A DNA stretch of 64,000 nucleotides, taken from assembly GCA_030782805.1 (NCBI GenBank), contig JARJPL010000730.1, positions 24,070-88,069 on the forward strand. The letters run 5' to 3'. This DNA comes from Aschersonia sp. MBC 622 (taxonomy: Eukaryota; Ascomycota; Sordariomycetes; Hypocreales; Clavicipitaceae). A program made the position numbers and the translations under genes. Under the pieces are notes generated by a model. The model was not told where the DNA came from. It saw only the letters and a program-made list of their open reading frames with translations, and ran no database searches. Positions 1 through 11,070 of the stretch are shown one piece after another (position 1 is the first letter of the stretch; the number at the start of each line of letters is the position of its first letter).

Positions 1-1
1 A

Positions 2-436
2 CACCATGCTACGCCGACCGCGCTCGCGACCCCTAATCGGCACGCATATTCGGCAGCATCACCCACGAGCACCGGCTCAAAACTGCCTACCATGCGCGGC
101 ATGTTTCACCGCGCCACCTCAGAATCGCCCCAGGTGGAACAATCGCCTTCTAGGACTAGCCATTCGCGGCTGGGGCTCCGAGAGCGTCTCGCGTCGCCGG
201 GTCCTTATGCCCAGCAGTCGCTCGCCAAGAAGTCGTCCATGACGGCCATGGGCAACCGCCGCACTTCTCTTCAGCCTCCACGTGCTGGTCACGCCGCCGA
301 AGAAGACCGCAGCCGGCCGGCGAGCTCACTGGCCTTGCACCGCGAAGGCCTCTTGCCTAGAATGCCAGGTCGATCCAGCCCCATGCTGTCTCGCAGAAAG
401 GATACGGTAGACTCCAAGCCTCGCTGGAGATTTTAA
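2..436 (+). CDS. 3' end of an unidentified Ser/Arg/Pro-rich protein (partial)
   Basis: An open frame runs in from the left edge and ends at the TAA at 434-436, giving 144 C-terminal residues. The translation is rich in Ser, Arg and Pro, with clusters such as SPSRTSHSRLGLRERLASPG and a basic end (RRKDTVDSKPRWRF). No folded domain is visible. Codon third positions favour C and G, as in the confirmed genes here, so the segment reads as coding. Tails of this type occur in fungal cytoskeletal or cell-cycle proteins such as Kar9, but I cannot identify it. The gene is convergent with the RecQ helicase. Its start and upstream domains lie outside the window. Confidence 0.5.
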   Translation, partial: HHATPTALATPNRHAYSAASPTSTGSKLPTMRGMFHRATSESPQVEQSPSRTSHSRLGLRERLASPGPYAQQSLAKKSSMTAMGNRRTSLQPPRAGHAAEEDRSRPASSLALHREGLLPRMPGRSSPMLSRRKDTVDSKPRWRF

Positions 437-1276
437 CGAGAGACAAAAAGAAGACTACAATCCGACTCGACTAACAATGTCTGGCTGAGAGAAAAGTAGA
501 GATGAACTTGGAGGATGGTGTCTCTTTACGCCTTGTCCATCAACTATATGTACCTTTTTGGTGCCGGCTATTTGCGTTTTCTTGCATCGTCTGTAGCAAG
601 CAGGGTTGGTTTTTCTTTCCTCATCAAAACAAAAAGAAGGGTTCGGCTTGCTCTTGGGGGCCTTTCTTTGTCCTTCTTGTCTTGGGATTTTTCTTGTTTT
701 CATTATAGATACACATGCGCTCACACAACTGGCAATGATATCCTAGCGGCGGAGTTTTCAACGGAATTCGCTTTTTTTTCTACCTCTTCTTGCCTCAATG
801 GCACCTGTTTTTCCTCCCTGGTCATTGCTCTCCTTTAATCTAATCAGACAACTTTTTTTGCCTCTTTTCGCATCTCGTTTACTTTTTTTTTTTTTTGTTG
901 CTCTGTCATTGTTCTTCATCTCGCCAAAAGTGTGCTTCATGAGCGATGCCAGCTTTTCTGTATCAACACATGTCTCCCTACTGCTGTTCTTGTGTGCATT
1001 TACGGTTGTAAGCTACGGATCAAAATTTTGATCAAGATTTTGAATCGAATTTTCTACATGGCATGTGATTCCTGACCTCGACAAAAGAGGTCTCTGTAAT
1101 GACTTCTTCTTAGATGCAACGTGCTAATTGTGTAATCATGGTTTCGAGCCGAAGCATCGAGACAGTGAGCCGCCAAAGCAAAGAAAAACTCCAATATACC
1201 ATGCACCATGATGAATTTCCTCCCGTCGCACGCAAAAGACCCACGTAAAAGCCTCTTCACATTGTCCTGCCTCGTT
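437..1276. other. Intergenic region between convergent genes
   Basis: This stretch separates the 3' ends of the partial gene on the left and the RecQ helicase. The + strand is strongly T-rich (T runs near 768-780, 849-858 and 886-896), consistent with 3' UTR sequence. Short open frames exist but none resembles a protein. No RNA gene was recognised. Confidence 0.6.
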
Positions 1277-4200
1277 TCATAGCGGCATCAGACCGATGCC
1301 TCCACCGGGCTTCTTTACGATCTTGCCATCCCTCTTAGACCCCGATGGTCGCGACGCACCTCCCCCTCCGAAGCCAGAACCGGAAGCGTTCGAAGAGCCG
1401 CCGCTAGCTTTGCGATTGTAACCGCTATTGCGCTTCTTCGTGCCAAATCCCTTGCGCTTGACAGACTTGCCGCGGGCATTACCACCACCACCTCGCCCGT
1501 ACGGCTTGGACGTGGTTTGGCTCCGTGGCATAGGGTCAGCAATTTGATTTGCTTCTTCGAGGCGGGCATGAAAAGCGGAAACTTCGGGCCTTGCCCGCGA
1601 CGTCGGAGCAAAAAAGTGTGACGTTTCACCGGCGCTGGCCTCTGCATCCTCATCCTCGAACTCGATATCCGAGCTAATGAGGTCGACAATATCCTCCCGA
1701 CTCTGGTTCCCATCGCCCGTCACTTCGACATACATCTCATGATGTTTGCGTAGAAGCGGAAGCAGCTTCGGGCCATGTTCTCGAACCTTGTCGCCGTCGA
1801 TTCCAGGAATACGGCCCATGCGCTCAATACTCGTCGTCCAGTTGATGGCCATTTCTTGAAAGTGTTTCTCGCTGAAAAGAGGTCGCCGAAGCTCCTTCTT
1901 GTTGCGGATGTGTTCCTCGATTTTGCGTGCTCCTTGCACAAAGCCAGCAACGATGTCCTGGTGCAGCTCAGAGAGATCTTCCAGGCGCTTCTTGGAGTGT
2001 ATAGGAGGGCCAAATGGTTTCACGACCTTTGCCTTGGGAGCGGGCTGCTTTTGGTTCTGCATACTGATCGGTCTGGCTGGACGATGGCTGGGCAATTCGG
2101 CAAATGCATCATCCCCATTCTCATCATCTTCCTCCTCATCCTCATCCGAGATGACAAAACCATCGTTGGCATATCCGTGCGAAGTCGTTGGATACTCCTC
2201 GTCATCGCTATAAGGCAGCCGGGCACGGGCGCGGCGCTTACCAATTGGCGAAGACACATACGTTGATTGCAAGTTGAGCGTTTCTTGACCTTTTTGCTTG
2301 GTCTTTTTGGATGGTGCCTTTTTTCTAGCCCCTGCTTCGGGAGCTTGATCCACCTGCACCGTCAACATCAACTTTCGTTGGCCACTCAGGAACATGTTGG
2401 CTTCGGGTCCAAGTGCCAGATACTGGATAGCCGCACCATAGTTGCCAATTTGGTTATCTTCGACGAAAGCCTTCGCCGCCAAGAGTCTGTCGATGACACG
2501 GACGATCTGGTGCTTCATAAGTCCCCGACAGTCACCATGGTATTCGCCAGAAAGAGCTTCTTCGTGTGAAGGATACTTTCTGCCTAGTAGAATGTCCGCG
2601 CACTGAGGGGCGGTCAACTTGTTTTGAAGCTGAACGACTTGAATGGCGGATCGAGCGCAATCTGAAAGATCTTTTTGCTCAAACACTTTACCTGATTGGC
2701 AGTTGTCACAGTTCTTTCGGCATTGCGCTGCAGAGAACTCTTCTCCAAAGTAACGCAAGACTTCGGTTCGGCGACAGTCCCACTCATTGTCACAGAATGC
2801 GGCGACTTGGTTGAGCATCTGCATCTGCCTCTCTTTTTGCTCTGCGTTGCCTTCACCATCCGTGATCATCTTCCTGAGAACCGCTATGTCCCTTCTAGCA
2901 TAGAGAAGAATGCAATCTGATGGTTTGCCGTCTCTTCCAGCACGGCCAGTCTCCTGGTAATATCCTTCCAAGCTTTTTGGCAGTCCATGGTGAATGACAA
3001 ATCGCACATCGGGCTTGTCAATACCCATTCCAAAAGCAATAGTAGCAACGACCACTTTGACAGCGCCCTGTTGCCACCGGGTCTGCACACTGACCTTATC
3101 GGGGGCTGTCATACCAGCATGGTAGTGCTGGGCAGAGATACGCTGCTTTCTGAGCTTCTCGGCGAGCTTTTCTGTTCCGGCACGGGATAGTGCATAGACA
3201 ATGCCGGTCAAGCCAGCGTATTTCGAGTGAATTAGCTCGGCAATGGTTTCAACCGCGCTGACGGGCGAGCCCTTGGATCGGACTTCATAATAGAGATTTG
3301 GTCTGTTGAAGCTTTGCGAAAAAGTCTTACAGGTATTCATACCGAGATTATGCCTGATGTCTAAGATGACGTTTTGCGTGGCCGTGGCCGTCAATGCCAT
3401 GACAGGCACGTTGGGGAATTTCCTGCGTGCCTGGCCCAAATTTTTATAGTCCGGGCGAAAATCGTGACCCCATTGGCTAACGCAATGTGCTTCGTCAATC
3501 ACGAGCCTGGCAAACTTGCCGTTTTGATACAGGCGTTGGAGCGCATTGTTGAAAGCCATGTTTTTGCTGATCATTTCTGGCGTGATGTACAGCAGCTCAA
3601 TGAAGTGCTCTGGACTGCGTTCCCCGAAAGTGCTCATGACTTGCCGTTTGTACTCTGTAGAGCACTCTCCGTTGAACGCAACAGCTTGGATACCAAGTGC
3701 TTTCATGTGGTCGACCTGATCTTGCATCAAACTCAGAAGCGGGGAAACGACGATCGTGACACCGCGAGTTTTGCCCGTCCTAACTACCGCAGGAAGCTGG
3801 TAGCAGAGTGATTTGCCACCGCCAGTAGGCATGAGAACAAATGCGTCCTGGCCCGACAGGGTTGCATTGATAGCTTCCAGCTGATTCTGTCTGAACCCTT
3901 TCATGCGAAAACGATCTTTCAGCATTCTTTGCACTTCTGCAGACCAGGGAAACTTCATCAAGTGTGGTGGGATGGCCAGCTGTGGCTGTGAAGAGACTGT
4001 AGGTTTTCGAGATGCAGAGCAGGGTTTGGGCACGGGGGCAGCATTTCCAGACGTTTCGGAGAAGACCCTGCGGCTCCTCGGAGACTGCTCTTTGCCAGAT
4101 TGCTGGCTTTCGTAGTCTTGTGCAAACGCTAGCATATCTGCATCGTCGCTAAATTCGCTAAATTCATCTCTCTCTCGCTGTGGTATGCTGTGGGCCACAC

Positions 4201-6313
4201 TTCTCGAGCCTTTCTTGGCAGATCGGGGAGGCGGAAGCATATCGCCATCATCAAACTCAGACATCAGCTCGTCCTCGAATGTATCAGCTCCTACTATCGG
4301 TGGCGGTCGTGTGTTAGTAGTAGGCTGCAGTTTTTGACTCGCAGGAGCCCTAGGGAATGGTGCATCAGCTCTTTGCGAAACGCCTGGGCCAGCCGTAAAG
4401 TTGCTACCATTACTAGGATAATGATGCAAGAAATTGGAACTTGAAATCTCTCCTAATTGTGTTTGGTGAACAACCTGCGTTCCATGCATCATTTCAGGTT
4501 GAGGGTCCAAACTGGGCTGTGACATGTTGACTGACACCCCCACTGCATTTTGAGTTCCGAACACAATCTTGTCTGATTGAGAAGTGCCTTGCCCGGCTGC
4601 TGGCGCGTTGAGACAATCTGCTTCTTCAACGCCAGCACTGGTTAGCTCTTGCATCAGCTCTTTTTCCTTTTGCTCCACTGTGTCTGTGATTTCATCGAGT
4701 TTGGCCTCGTCTAATTCGGTCTCGATTCCTTCGTCATATGCTTTGGCGACTTGGGCGGCGAGAGCTTCGCGTTGCTCGCACAGTTCAATATACGAGTGAA
4801 ACGATATAGCAAGGGTTTCGAGAGACTTCTTTTGCTGCAGCAATCGTTCCTTTTCTGATTTGATAGCGTCACGCTGTTCCTTTGTACATCGCGCATCTAT
4901 CGCCTGTCTAAATTCGCGTGCGTTTTGCTGAATAAGGATATCGAGCTGCAGCAACTTCTTGTCCAGAATTTTGGGATTTTGCGACAAGTAGAACAAAATA
5001 CGTGGAGCCTGGCTAGAGTGTGCATCGTTCTGCGGAGGCAGCATGATGACATCGTCCGTGGATGTATCAAACGAGCCAGTTGTTTCGAGTTGTGGCTGTG
5101 GCAATCCTGCTATTGTTTGACTAGCTTGAGCTTGAAGTACTCGTGCTTGTCGGCTCTCCTGGGAGGTAATTGCGAGTTTGGAGGACGGTGGCGTCACGAA
5201 CTCATCATCTGAGTCTGGAATGAAGTGTTCAACTGTTGTATGGGGTAGAGCCGTGCTGTCGGCAGGTGGAACAAGGGCCAGGGATGCTGCTGCATTACTC
5301 GTGTATCCGTTCTTCTGTGTGCTGTTCCGCAGCTGTGAAGATTGAAATGTTTCATTAGGAGGTTGAGAAAGCTCATGCTGGGACCGTTTCGCAGCTACAG
5401 CTCGGCTTGGGGATGAAAAGTCGTCGGGAACACTGCTAATGGATTCAAGCCTCGCTTTTCGTCCCGGAGGTGTCGTTGCATCTCTATCTCGTTTCTGGTG
5501 GCGCTTGATGCTGCTTGAGCCGTTCTTTCGCGAAGAAGCCTTTTTGGCTGGTGTCGACATTGGAGGCTCGGTGCCGAGCATTTTATATACGTCTGAAAAT
5601 TGGTCCTCAAAATCCGCTTCAAAACTAGTGATATCACTGCTTTTTCTCTTCTTGCCACTTCTTGGTTGCGATGACGAAGTGCTCTTGTCACCAGACGATT
5701 GCACCGGGACCTCCTTGACAAACTCCAGTGATTCGACGGTATGTATTGTGTCCGTCGTCAAATCCATACATTCGAGGTCATCGGCATCGAGATATGTAAG
5801 GTCCAGTCCGATGCTCGAAGCTGGCTGCGGATATGCGGCTTTCGGCTTGCTAGAGGAACACTTGCTGTGGTCTTGTCGCGGGTTCGAGGGCAGCTCTCCC
5901 CGACTCGAGCTCGACGTGACATCGTGAATCGTTGAAGCGGAAGATTTCGGGGTCGTTATTTCGGATCGCTGAAACACGAGTGATGGTTTCTGGGACTTTG
6001 TTGTCGAAGTCAAGCGGCCCATGTTGTCCTGGGACAGCCGGGCCAAGTCGCGAAGTGATGGTTCCTGGCTGGTCCTCTCGTGGAGGCCATTCACTGCGAG
6101 ACTTGGCGATAATTGGGGCTTTTGAGATGCTTGCTGATTCTCCTGACGCCTTGAGACCTGCAAGTTGGTGCTCGGTGGCGGGATTGAGTCTGAAATGTCT
6201 GAGGCACTCAGGTACTGTCCAGTCGGCGTAGGAAGGTCGTAATGTTGGGGTATCGAAAGGGAGATGTTGTTGAGCAGCCAGGTCAGATGATCGGCAAGGT
6301 TGTTGCGCGTCAT
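1277..6313 (-). CDS. RecQ-family ATP-dependent DNA helicase (Sgs1/QDE-3/BLM type)
   Basis: A single 1678-residue frame without introns. RecQ helicases unwind DNA 3'-5' in the nucleus and act with topoisomerase III in recombination and fork repair; in Neurospora the orthologue QDE-3 is also needed for quelling. The first ~780 residues are a long, disordered acidic and Ser-rich region, usual for the family. The core follows: Walker A TGGGKS with Lys ~834, DEAH box with Asp ~940, and the motif VI segment QETGRAGRDG. The RQC zinc site is at about 1185-1205 (C-RRTEVLRYFGEEF and CRKNCDNC). A weaker HRDC domain lies at about 1440-1520. The C-terminus is Gly- and Lys-rich (KKPGGGIGLMPL). The length is in the upper range for fungal Sgs1 proteins. 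It is divergent from the DUF1275 gene. The family call is firm; which fungal name applies is not decided here. Confidence 0.95.
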   Translation of the reverse strand: MTRNNLADHLTWLLNNISLSIPQHYDLPTPTGQYLSASDISDSIPPPSTNLQVSRRQENQQASQKPQLSPSLAVNGLHERTSQEPSLRDLARLSQDNMGRLTSTTKSQKPSLVFQRSEITTPKSSASTIHDVTSSSSRGELPSNPRQDHSKCSSSKPKAAYPQPASSIGLDLTYLDADDLECMDLTTDTIHTVESLEFVKEVPVQSSGDKSTSSSQPRSGKKRKSSDITSFEADFEDQFSDVYKMLGTEPPMSTPAKKASSRKNGSSSIKRHQKRDRDATTPPGRKARLESISSVPDDFSSPSRAVAAKRSQHELSQPPNETFQSSQLRNSTQKNGYTSNAAASLALVPPADSTALPHTTVEHFIPDSDDEFVTPPSSKLAITSQESRQARVLQAQASQTIAGLPQPQLETTGSFDTSTDDVIMLPPQNDAHSSQAPRILFYLSQNPKILDKKLLQLDILIQQNAREFRQAIDARCTKEQRDAIKSEKERLLQQKKSLETLAISFHSYIELCEQREALAAQVAKAYDEGIETELDEAKLDEITDTVEQKEKELMQELTSAGVEEADCLNAPAAGQGTSQSDKIVFGTQNAVGVSVNMSQPSLDPQPEMMHGTQVVHQTQLGEISSSNFLHHYPSNGSNFTAGPGVSQRADAPFPRAPASQKLQPTTNTRPPPIVGADTFEDELMSEFDDGDMLPPPRSAKKGSRSVAHSIPQRERDEFSEFSDDADMLAFAQDYESQQSGKEQSPRSRRVFSETSGNAAPVPKPCSASRKPTVSSQPQLAIPPHLMKFPWSAEVQRMLKDRFRMKGFRQNQLEAINATLSGQDAFVLMPTGGGKSLCYQLPAVVRTGKTRGVTIVVSPLLSLMQDQVDHMKALGIQAVAFNGECSTEYKRQVMSTFGERSPEHFIELLYITPEMISKNMAFNNALQRLYQNGKFARLVIDEAHCVSQWGHDFRPDYKNLGQARRKFPNVPVMALTATATQNVILDIRHNLGMNTCKTFSQSFNRPNLYYEVRSKGSPVSAVETIAELIHSKYAGLTGIVYALSRAGTEKLAEKLRKQRISAQHYHAGMTAPDKVSVQTRWQQGAVKVVVATIAFGMGIDKPDVRFVIHHGLPKSLEGYYQETGRAGRDGKPSDCILLYARRDIAVLRKMITDGEGNAEQKERQMQMLNQVAAFCDNEWDCRRTEVLRYFGEEFSAAQCRKNCDNCQSGKVFEQKDLSDCARSAIQVVQLQNKLTAPQCADILLGRKYPSHEEALSGEYHGDCRGLMKHQIVRVIDRLLAAKAFVEDNQIGNYGAAIQYLALGPEANMFLSGQRKLMLTVQVDQAPEAGARKKAPSKKTKQKGQETLNLQSTYVSSPIGKRRARARLPYSDDEEYPTTSHGYANDGFVISDEDEEEDDENGDDAFAELPSHRPARPISMQNQKQPAPKAKVVKPFGPPIHSKKRLEDLSELHQDIVAGFVQGARKIEEHIRNKKELRRPLFSEKHFQEMAINWTTSIERMGRIPGIDGDKVREHGPKLLPLLRKHHEMYVEVTGDGNQSREDIVDLISSDIEFEDEDAEASAGETSHFFAPTSRARPEVSAFHARLEEANQIADPMPRSQTTSKPYGRGGGGNARGKSVKRKGFGTKKRNSGYNRKASGGSSNASGSGFGGGGASRPSGSKRDGKIVKKPGGGIGLMPL

Positions 6314-7537
6314 GAATCCGGCATAGACGAGGCATACAGTCGGTTCCCATGCGACATTGACAATTGAGTATCAGTATAATGGCTTTATGTATTGTGACAC
6401 AACCGTGAAGTTCATCGTGCCTGCTGCGCTAGCGGGGTCCGCGTCGCGACGCGTTCGTTAGTCAGCGAGATGCGAAAACACGTGATGATGGATTTGTGAG
6501 CGAAATGAAAATAAAAATTGTTACCTGGAAATTACAGTGTTTCGGAGAAATAGCTGAGTTGACTGTGTTTTATCGGATTTTCACAACTGTAATCCAGGGT
6601 TCTGCGCTGGCCAACCAACTGCAGATGTTGTGGCTGAGAAAGCGTTGCAGTTGGCAACGACTTGTACGGCGGGCGGCGAGCTAGAACCATTGTCATGCAG
6701 GAACAGAAGGTAGAGCGATCAAACACGAGATTTCAGGTTGTGCAATTGATTATTTTAGACCGCCAAGTATGTCCCTGTTACCCAAACCACTTCAGTCTGC
6801 CTAAATGCGCACTGTCCGACTGCGGCAAGATGGCAACGGCCCAGCCTTGCACAACGCCCTTTGATCAGTGGCATGGAAGCAATTGGTGATACATGTGAAC
6901 CGTCGTAAAAAAAAAATGTCTCTCGGGATTACACCGCAAATGACTATTTGATTCACACGACAAGCCATGATGATGCACTTGAAAGTTGCTGGTACAGTTT
7001 CTGAGTGGAGAGCGGCTGTCGGCGGCATCGGTGGACAGCAGTCTAAATAGGGCTGCCAGACTTTTGGTGCGGCTCCGGCTGCCGGGCGGAAGACGGTTAG
7101 CCGAATCGGGAAATACCTGATAAAGCCTTAGTAAAGCAAGCGAAAACAACTTGCCGCTTTTAGTACAGTAGTGCCAGACTTTTCAGGCTAACAGTATATT
7201 TCCACTCCTGTCAGAGGGAAGAAACCATCTAAAGCGGCGACGTTCGCTTCCCAGTTTTCTCCATGTCACCCCTGACCTCTCATCGACAAAATGCTTGTTT
7301 CCGTGTGAACCCGGGCTGGTGCTGCCTAACATTTTTTTTTGCATGCAGACGGCTGTCGGTTTGCGCCGCTCGATCCCATCTTGATAAATGGAAGATGCCT
7401 CCTCCAATCCTAGCGTAGTCCTTCCATCGTCTGTCACTTGTCCATACTATTAACGTGAAGCTCGTTTCTCTTTACCAAGACTCAATTGCATCGTGATTTG
7501 AACCCGATCACTTACATCGCTCTGACCCCCCATCACA
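6314..7537. other. Divergent intergenic region (RecQ / DUF1275 promoters)
   Basis: The 1.2 kb separates the start codons of two divergent genes and must hold both promoters and 5' leaders. No open frame in it resembles a protein. The segment just before the DUF1275 start (about 7440-7537) is pyrimidine-rich, a common fungal leader composition. No repeat or RNA gene was seen. Confidence 0.55.
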
Positions 7538-8442
7538 ATGACCAAACCAGAAACTGTCACAGAGTATGAGCCAACTACCTCTGGACATTCATCCGATGAC
7601 GAGCACCAGCCGAATCACCTCAAGACGATCCCGAGTCCTCCAAAAAATGCTCTCGTCGCCCACTTCACTAGTGATATCCGCCCAACTCTGTTTGCCGAGC
7701 TTCAGCTGCTAATACTCACCTTTTGCACTGGTATTCAAGGCATGTACTGTTGCCTATACTGCGCATGCTTGCGAGGCCTCCAACCACTGACTGACCTCTT
7801 GACACAGATGCTACTTCTTTTCCCGACTATCACTGTTTCGCTTCCAATCAGACTGGCAACACAGTGCTACTGAGCTTGGCAATTGTCTTTCCCCAGGCCA
7901 ATGGCGACATGTTCATCACTCCCAATATTGGCATGGCCCTGGGTCTCTTCCTTGGCGCTGGCTGGCTTACTGGACAGCTCGGCCACATGGTCGGTCCTCG
8001 CAAGCGATGGTGGCTTATTCTCTGCAACCTGCTCCAGACTACCCTCGTCTTTGCTGCGGCGGCAGTCCAATACAAGTTTGGCGTCAACGACCGCGGCTGG
8101 TCCGCTCTCGCCGTCATTGGATTGCTGGCCGGCGCTTCCGGCAGCCAAGTCGTCCAGTCACGTAGTCTCGCCATGACGGAAATCAGCACCGCCATGGCGA
8201 CAGCCGCATGGGTCGACTTGATCATTGATCAAAATCTCTTTGTCGTCAAGAACAGGCCCCGAAACCGTCGGGTGGCTTTTCTCATCTCTCTTATCGTCGG
8301 CTGTCTGATTGGTGCTCTGATCTACAGAGAGGTGGGATCTGCGACGGCCATTGCCGTCTCCGGCGCTGGGAAACTGGTCGTCACAATCATGTTCATCTTT
8401 ACAAATGCGGAGAAAGAGCAGAAGAACAATTCAATTGTTTGA
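7538..8442 (+). CDS. DUF1275 (YoaK-like) integral membrane protein
   Basis: Exons 7538-7739 and 7808-8442 give 278 residues. The hydrophilic N-terminus (~45 residues) is followed by the DUF1275 signature across the splice junction: LLILTFCTGIQ, then DATSFPDYHCFASNQTGN. About six hydrophobic segments follow, including GMALGLFLGAGWLTGQLG and ALAVIGLLAGASGSQVVQS. DUF1275 proteins are multi-pass membrane proteins of unproven function, often suspected to be transporters. The 68-bp intron starts with GC (AAG|GCATGT) and ends CAG, with CTGAC near its 3' end. Using the GT three bases later would break the conserved frame, so the GC donor is needed. The ATG at 7538 is the only start that keeps the usual N-terminal extension. 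Confidence 0.88.
7740..7807 (+). other. GC-AG intron of the DUF1275 gene
   Basis: 68 bp. The donor is AAG|GCATGT and the acceptor GACACAG, with branch-like CTGAC at about 7790-7800. It joins codons GA(T) to restore the DATSFPDYH motif expected of DUF1275 proteins. Confidence 0.8.
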
Positions 8443-9575
8443 TCTGATACGAAGTGTTTCGCGCCGTTTCAGACATTTACGACATTCATACCCTGCATAC
8501 TTCATATAGACGGCGGTTTTCCTTTACACTGGGATTTTTTCAGCGTTGGCATCGTATTAATAGTGGGCAGGGCGTTTTAGATTTTTGGCATAGAAAAGGC
8601 GCGTTTATTAGTTTTGCATATTCAATAGAGCTTCGAATTTTAATACAACTGAACAATGTGCTCTTGTGGTAGCAGACCGTTCTGGCTTTCCGTAAGTGCC
8701 CGCAATTGGCCGGGACACCTTCACATTCAGGGCCAATAGGCCTCAGACATTGTTTTAGTCCCAGATAAAGGCAAAAAAAGTAACGCCAGCAGCCCAGAAC
8801 TTTTGTGAGCCACAATGCAAAAAGATCAGCATGAGGCGACGCAGCAGCTTTCTGTGGTACTCCTCCTACCATAGACAGTTCTACTTGTAATGTTCTTGAT
8901 TGATTGAAACCGACATTTGCAATCAATTGTGCGAGGTTTCCACGTAGACGCGGATTCACCGAGCCCAGTGTAACAAATATGCACCTAAATTGATATATAA
9001 AATTAATCAAATGTCGTTTGAATGTTTCACGTGCAAACCCAAAGTCTACAGCCTTTCAGCTCATGCAGACTTTTGCGGGAGCAAACGTCGGAAGAGGTAG
9101 GTGACGCCACTAGATGTCAGCCCTGCATATGTCGTTCGCCTCGAGAAGAGCTGAAAGCAACGCGCTGCTTGAGAAATGCTTTGCCGGCAAACACGGCCAG
9201 GCCGATGAAAAAATATTGACGACAGTGAAGTGCGTGTCAATATGGCTCCGTCGAGACCGTTTTCTGAATTAGCATCATGCCATACTGCCGCTTTTCCGCC
9301 AACTCGTACCCTATTTCCGGTGACGCGTTCGTCCGAGGGACCCTGAGCGGCTGAGAAATGGATATATATATGCAGCAAATAGCCACATAATTGGGGCAAC
9401 AGAGCCCTATCGGTGCAGTGTGCGTCATGTCACTGGTGAGTGTTTTTTCCTCTTTTGCTCTTTTTTTTTCTTTTCTTTTTTTGCGTCTCGTTGCATGCAG
9501 ACTATGCAGTACGTCAACCAGCGATTAATAGCAGAATTGGCTAGCCCTGTATAGCAAGACAAATTCGATGCTGTA

Positions 9576-9595
9576 AGCAGCTCTTAAGAGCTGCT
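9576..9595. repeat. Perfect 20-bp palindrome
   Basis: The sequence is its own reverse complement, centred on CTCTTAAGAG and flanked by AGCAG/CTGCT. It does not extend further. No gene overlaps it, and its function is unknown. Confidence 0.8.
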
Positions 9596-10906
9596 GTGGG
9601 GTTGATAGTTCACAAGTGAGAGTCGTTCTTGTCCTAGCTCTCGGTATTGAGCTCTCGGGCTCTCGGCCGAGCAGCAGACCGCAAGTAAGCTCTTACCTCA
9701 GCTAGATTTCCCCATGCTGGGGCTCATTAGTGACAAAAATGTGTTAATTTACCGACAAATCAATCCGACAAAAAGCGCAGACAAATTTTGGAATTTGGCA
9801 TTTCCAAAAAGCTTCGTGTTACATCGCGGGCTTTGCAGTTGGTACGGGAACATCGCGAAGCGCTACGAAGACAAACCTAGCGAATATTGCCAGGATAATG
9901 TGTGTCACAACGAAATCTACTTGTTACAGTTCGAGTTGCCAAAGATGGCCATTTATTAGCCTCGCAGAAGCGAGACTGCAGAGAAGGGTGTGTGTCACGC
10001 ACCACTTTACCATCAGCCCTAGCCTTTGTCCGGCTATTGATCATCTGTTGTCCCTAGTAAGAACCTTGAACCCCGAATCCCTACTACTAGGCACCCCATA
10101 GTTATTGGATTGATCGACAATAGTAGAGTTGTGGGGGCGGAGCATGTTCCTGGCTGGGGTAAAGGCCCGTAAAGGTCGGTGCAACGGTGCAAGTGCCGAG
10201 ATGGGTCGGCACAACAAGAAGGAATTAGCATGACGGGTCCGGATTTTCGGGGAACTGTTTGTTTTTTTATTTTTTATTTTTTTTTATGTCGTTTAGTTTT
10301 ATTTTGCTTTGCGGGGAGCGCCTCTGTGTAGCAATCGAGGCAATGTGTAACCCTAGTCGTATTCATACTAACACCATAGCGGTGCCGTGGCCGAAGCCCG
10401 AGATGCACATGCCAAATTGCACAACGCAATGTGACCACAGCGACCGAAGCCAGCTGAAGTGGATGCTATCGATTAACAGGGATGGTGTAGTTTCAACTGA
10501 GGCTCCGAGAAAGTATTAGAGCAGTTTTGAAGCTATGACTGGCCTGCGCTTCCGTAACCTTTTGCACCATAGACTTGCGATGATAGCTTGGCTGCTTGAA
10601 CTAGAGATCAAACGACGTACCACAACCCAGCCCAGAGCGAAGCTATGCAGCACCACCCGCGGAACAATAGAGGCCACTACTCTCATTGATGCGGCCTGTC
10701 AAGTTGGGGTGGGGAAAGCTGGGGGAGGATCGCGCAGTCGTCGCCCCGTGGTGAAGTGCAAAATGATAGGTGATACACGCTCGTTGACAGACTCGCAGCA
10801 GTGTGGTAAGCTGCCAAGCACCGGAAGTAGCTGAAACCCCACTGGTAGTATGCGAGATGTGTAGAGAATATTTGAACTTTTTTCTCTCCGTCTTTTTGTC
10901 TTCTGC

Positions 10907-10914
10907 TATATAAA
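10907..10914 (+). promoter_or_regulatory. TATA box of the cutinase gene
   Basis: TATATAAA lies about 157 bp upstream of the cutinase start, in a stretch with no other gene. Position and sequence fit a TATA element for a highly inducible secreted-enzyme gene. Confidence 0.6.
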
Positions 10915-11070
10915 GAGTGGTGTGGCCGCTGTCGAGGCAGATCAAAGGCATCAATCATCTCTTGCAGTCGAGCAACAACAACATTCGCCAGTTCTTTCCT
11001 GGAGCAGAAAGTGAACTTTAACCTCCAATTCTTCCATCATTACAACAAGTACTTTACTTGCGCCTGCAAC

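Larger units (their letters stand above)
8443..11070. other. Gene-free, AT-richer intergenic region
   Basis: 2.6 kb with no recognisable protein or RNA gene. By eye it is richer in A and T than its neighbours. A perfect 20-bp palindrome sits at 9576-9595 and T-rich runs at 9450-9481 and 10259-10290. An 81-codon open frame at 9714-9959 matches nothing I know. The last 300 bp contain the cutinase promoter. Confidence 0.5.

Noticed and set aside
9714..9959. 81-codon open frame in an AT-rich intergenic stretch
   Set aside because: No recognisable motif or splice structure, and the composition looks noncoding.
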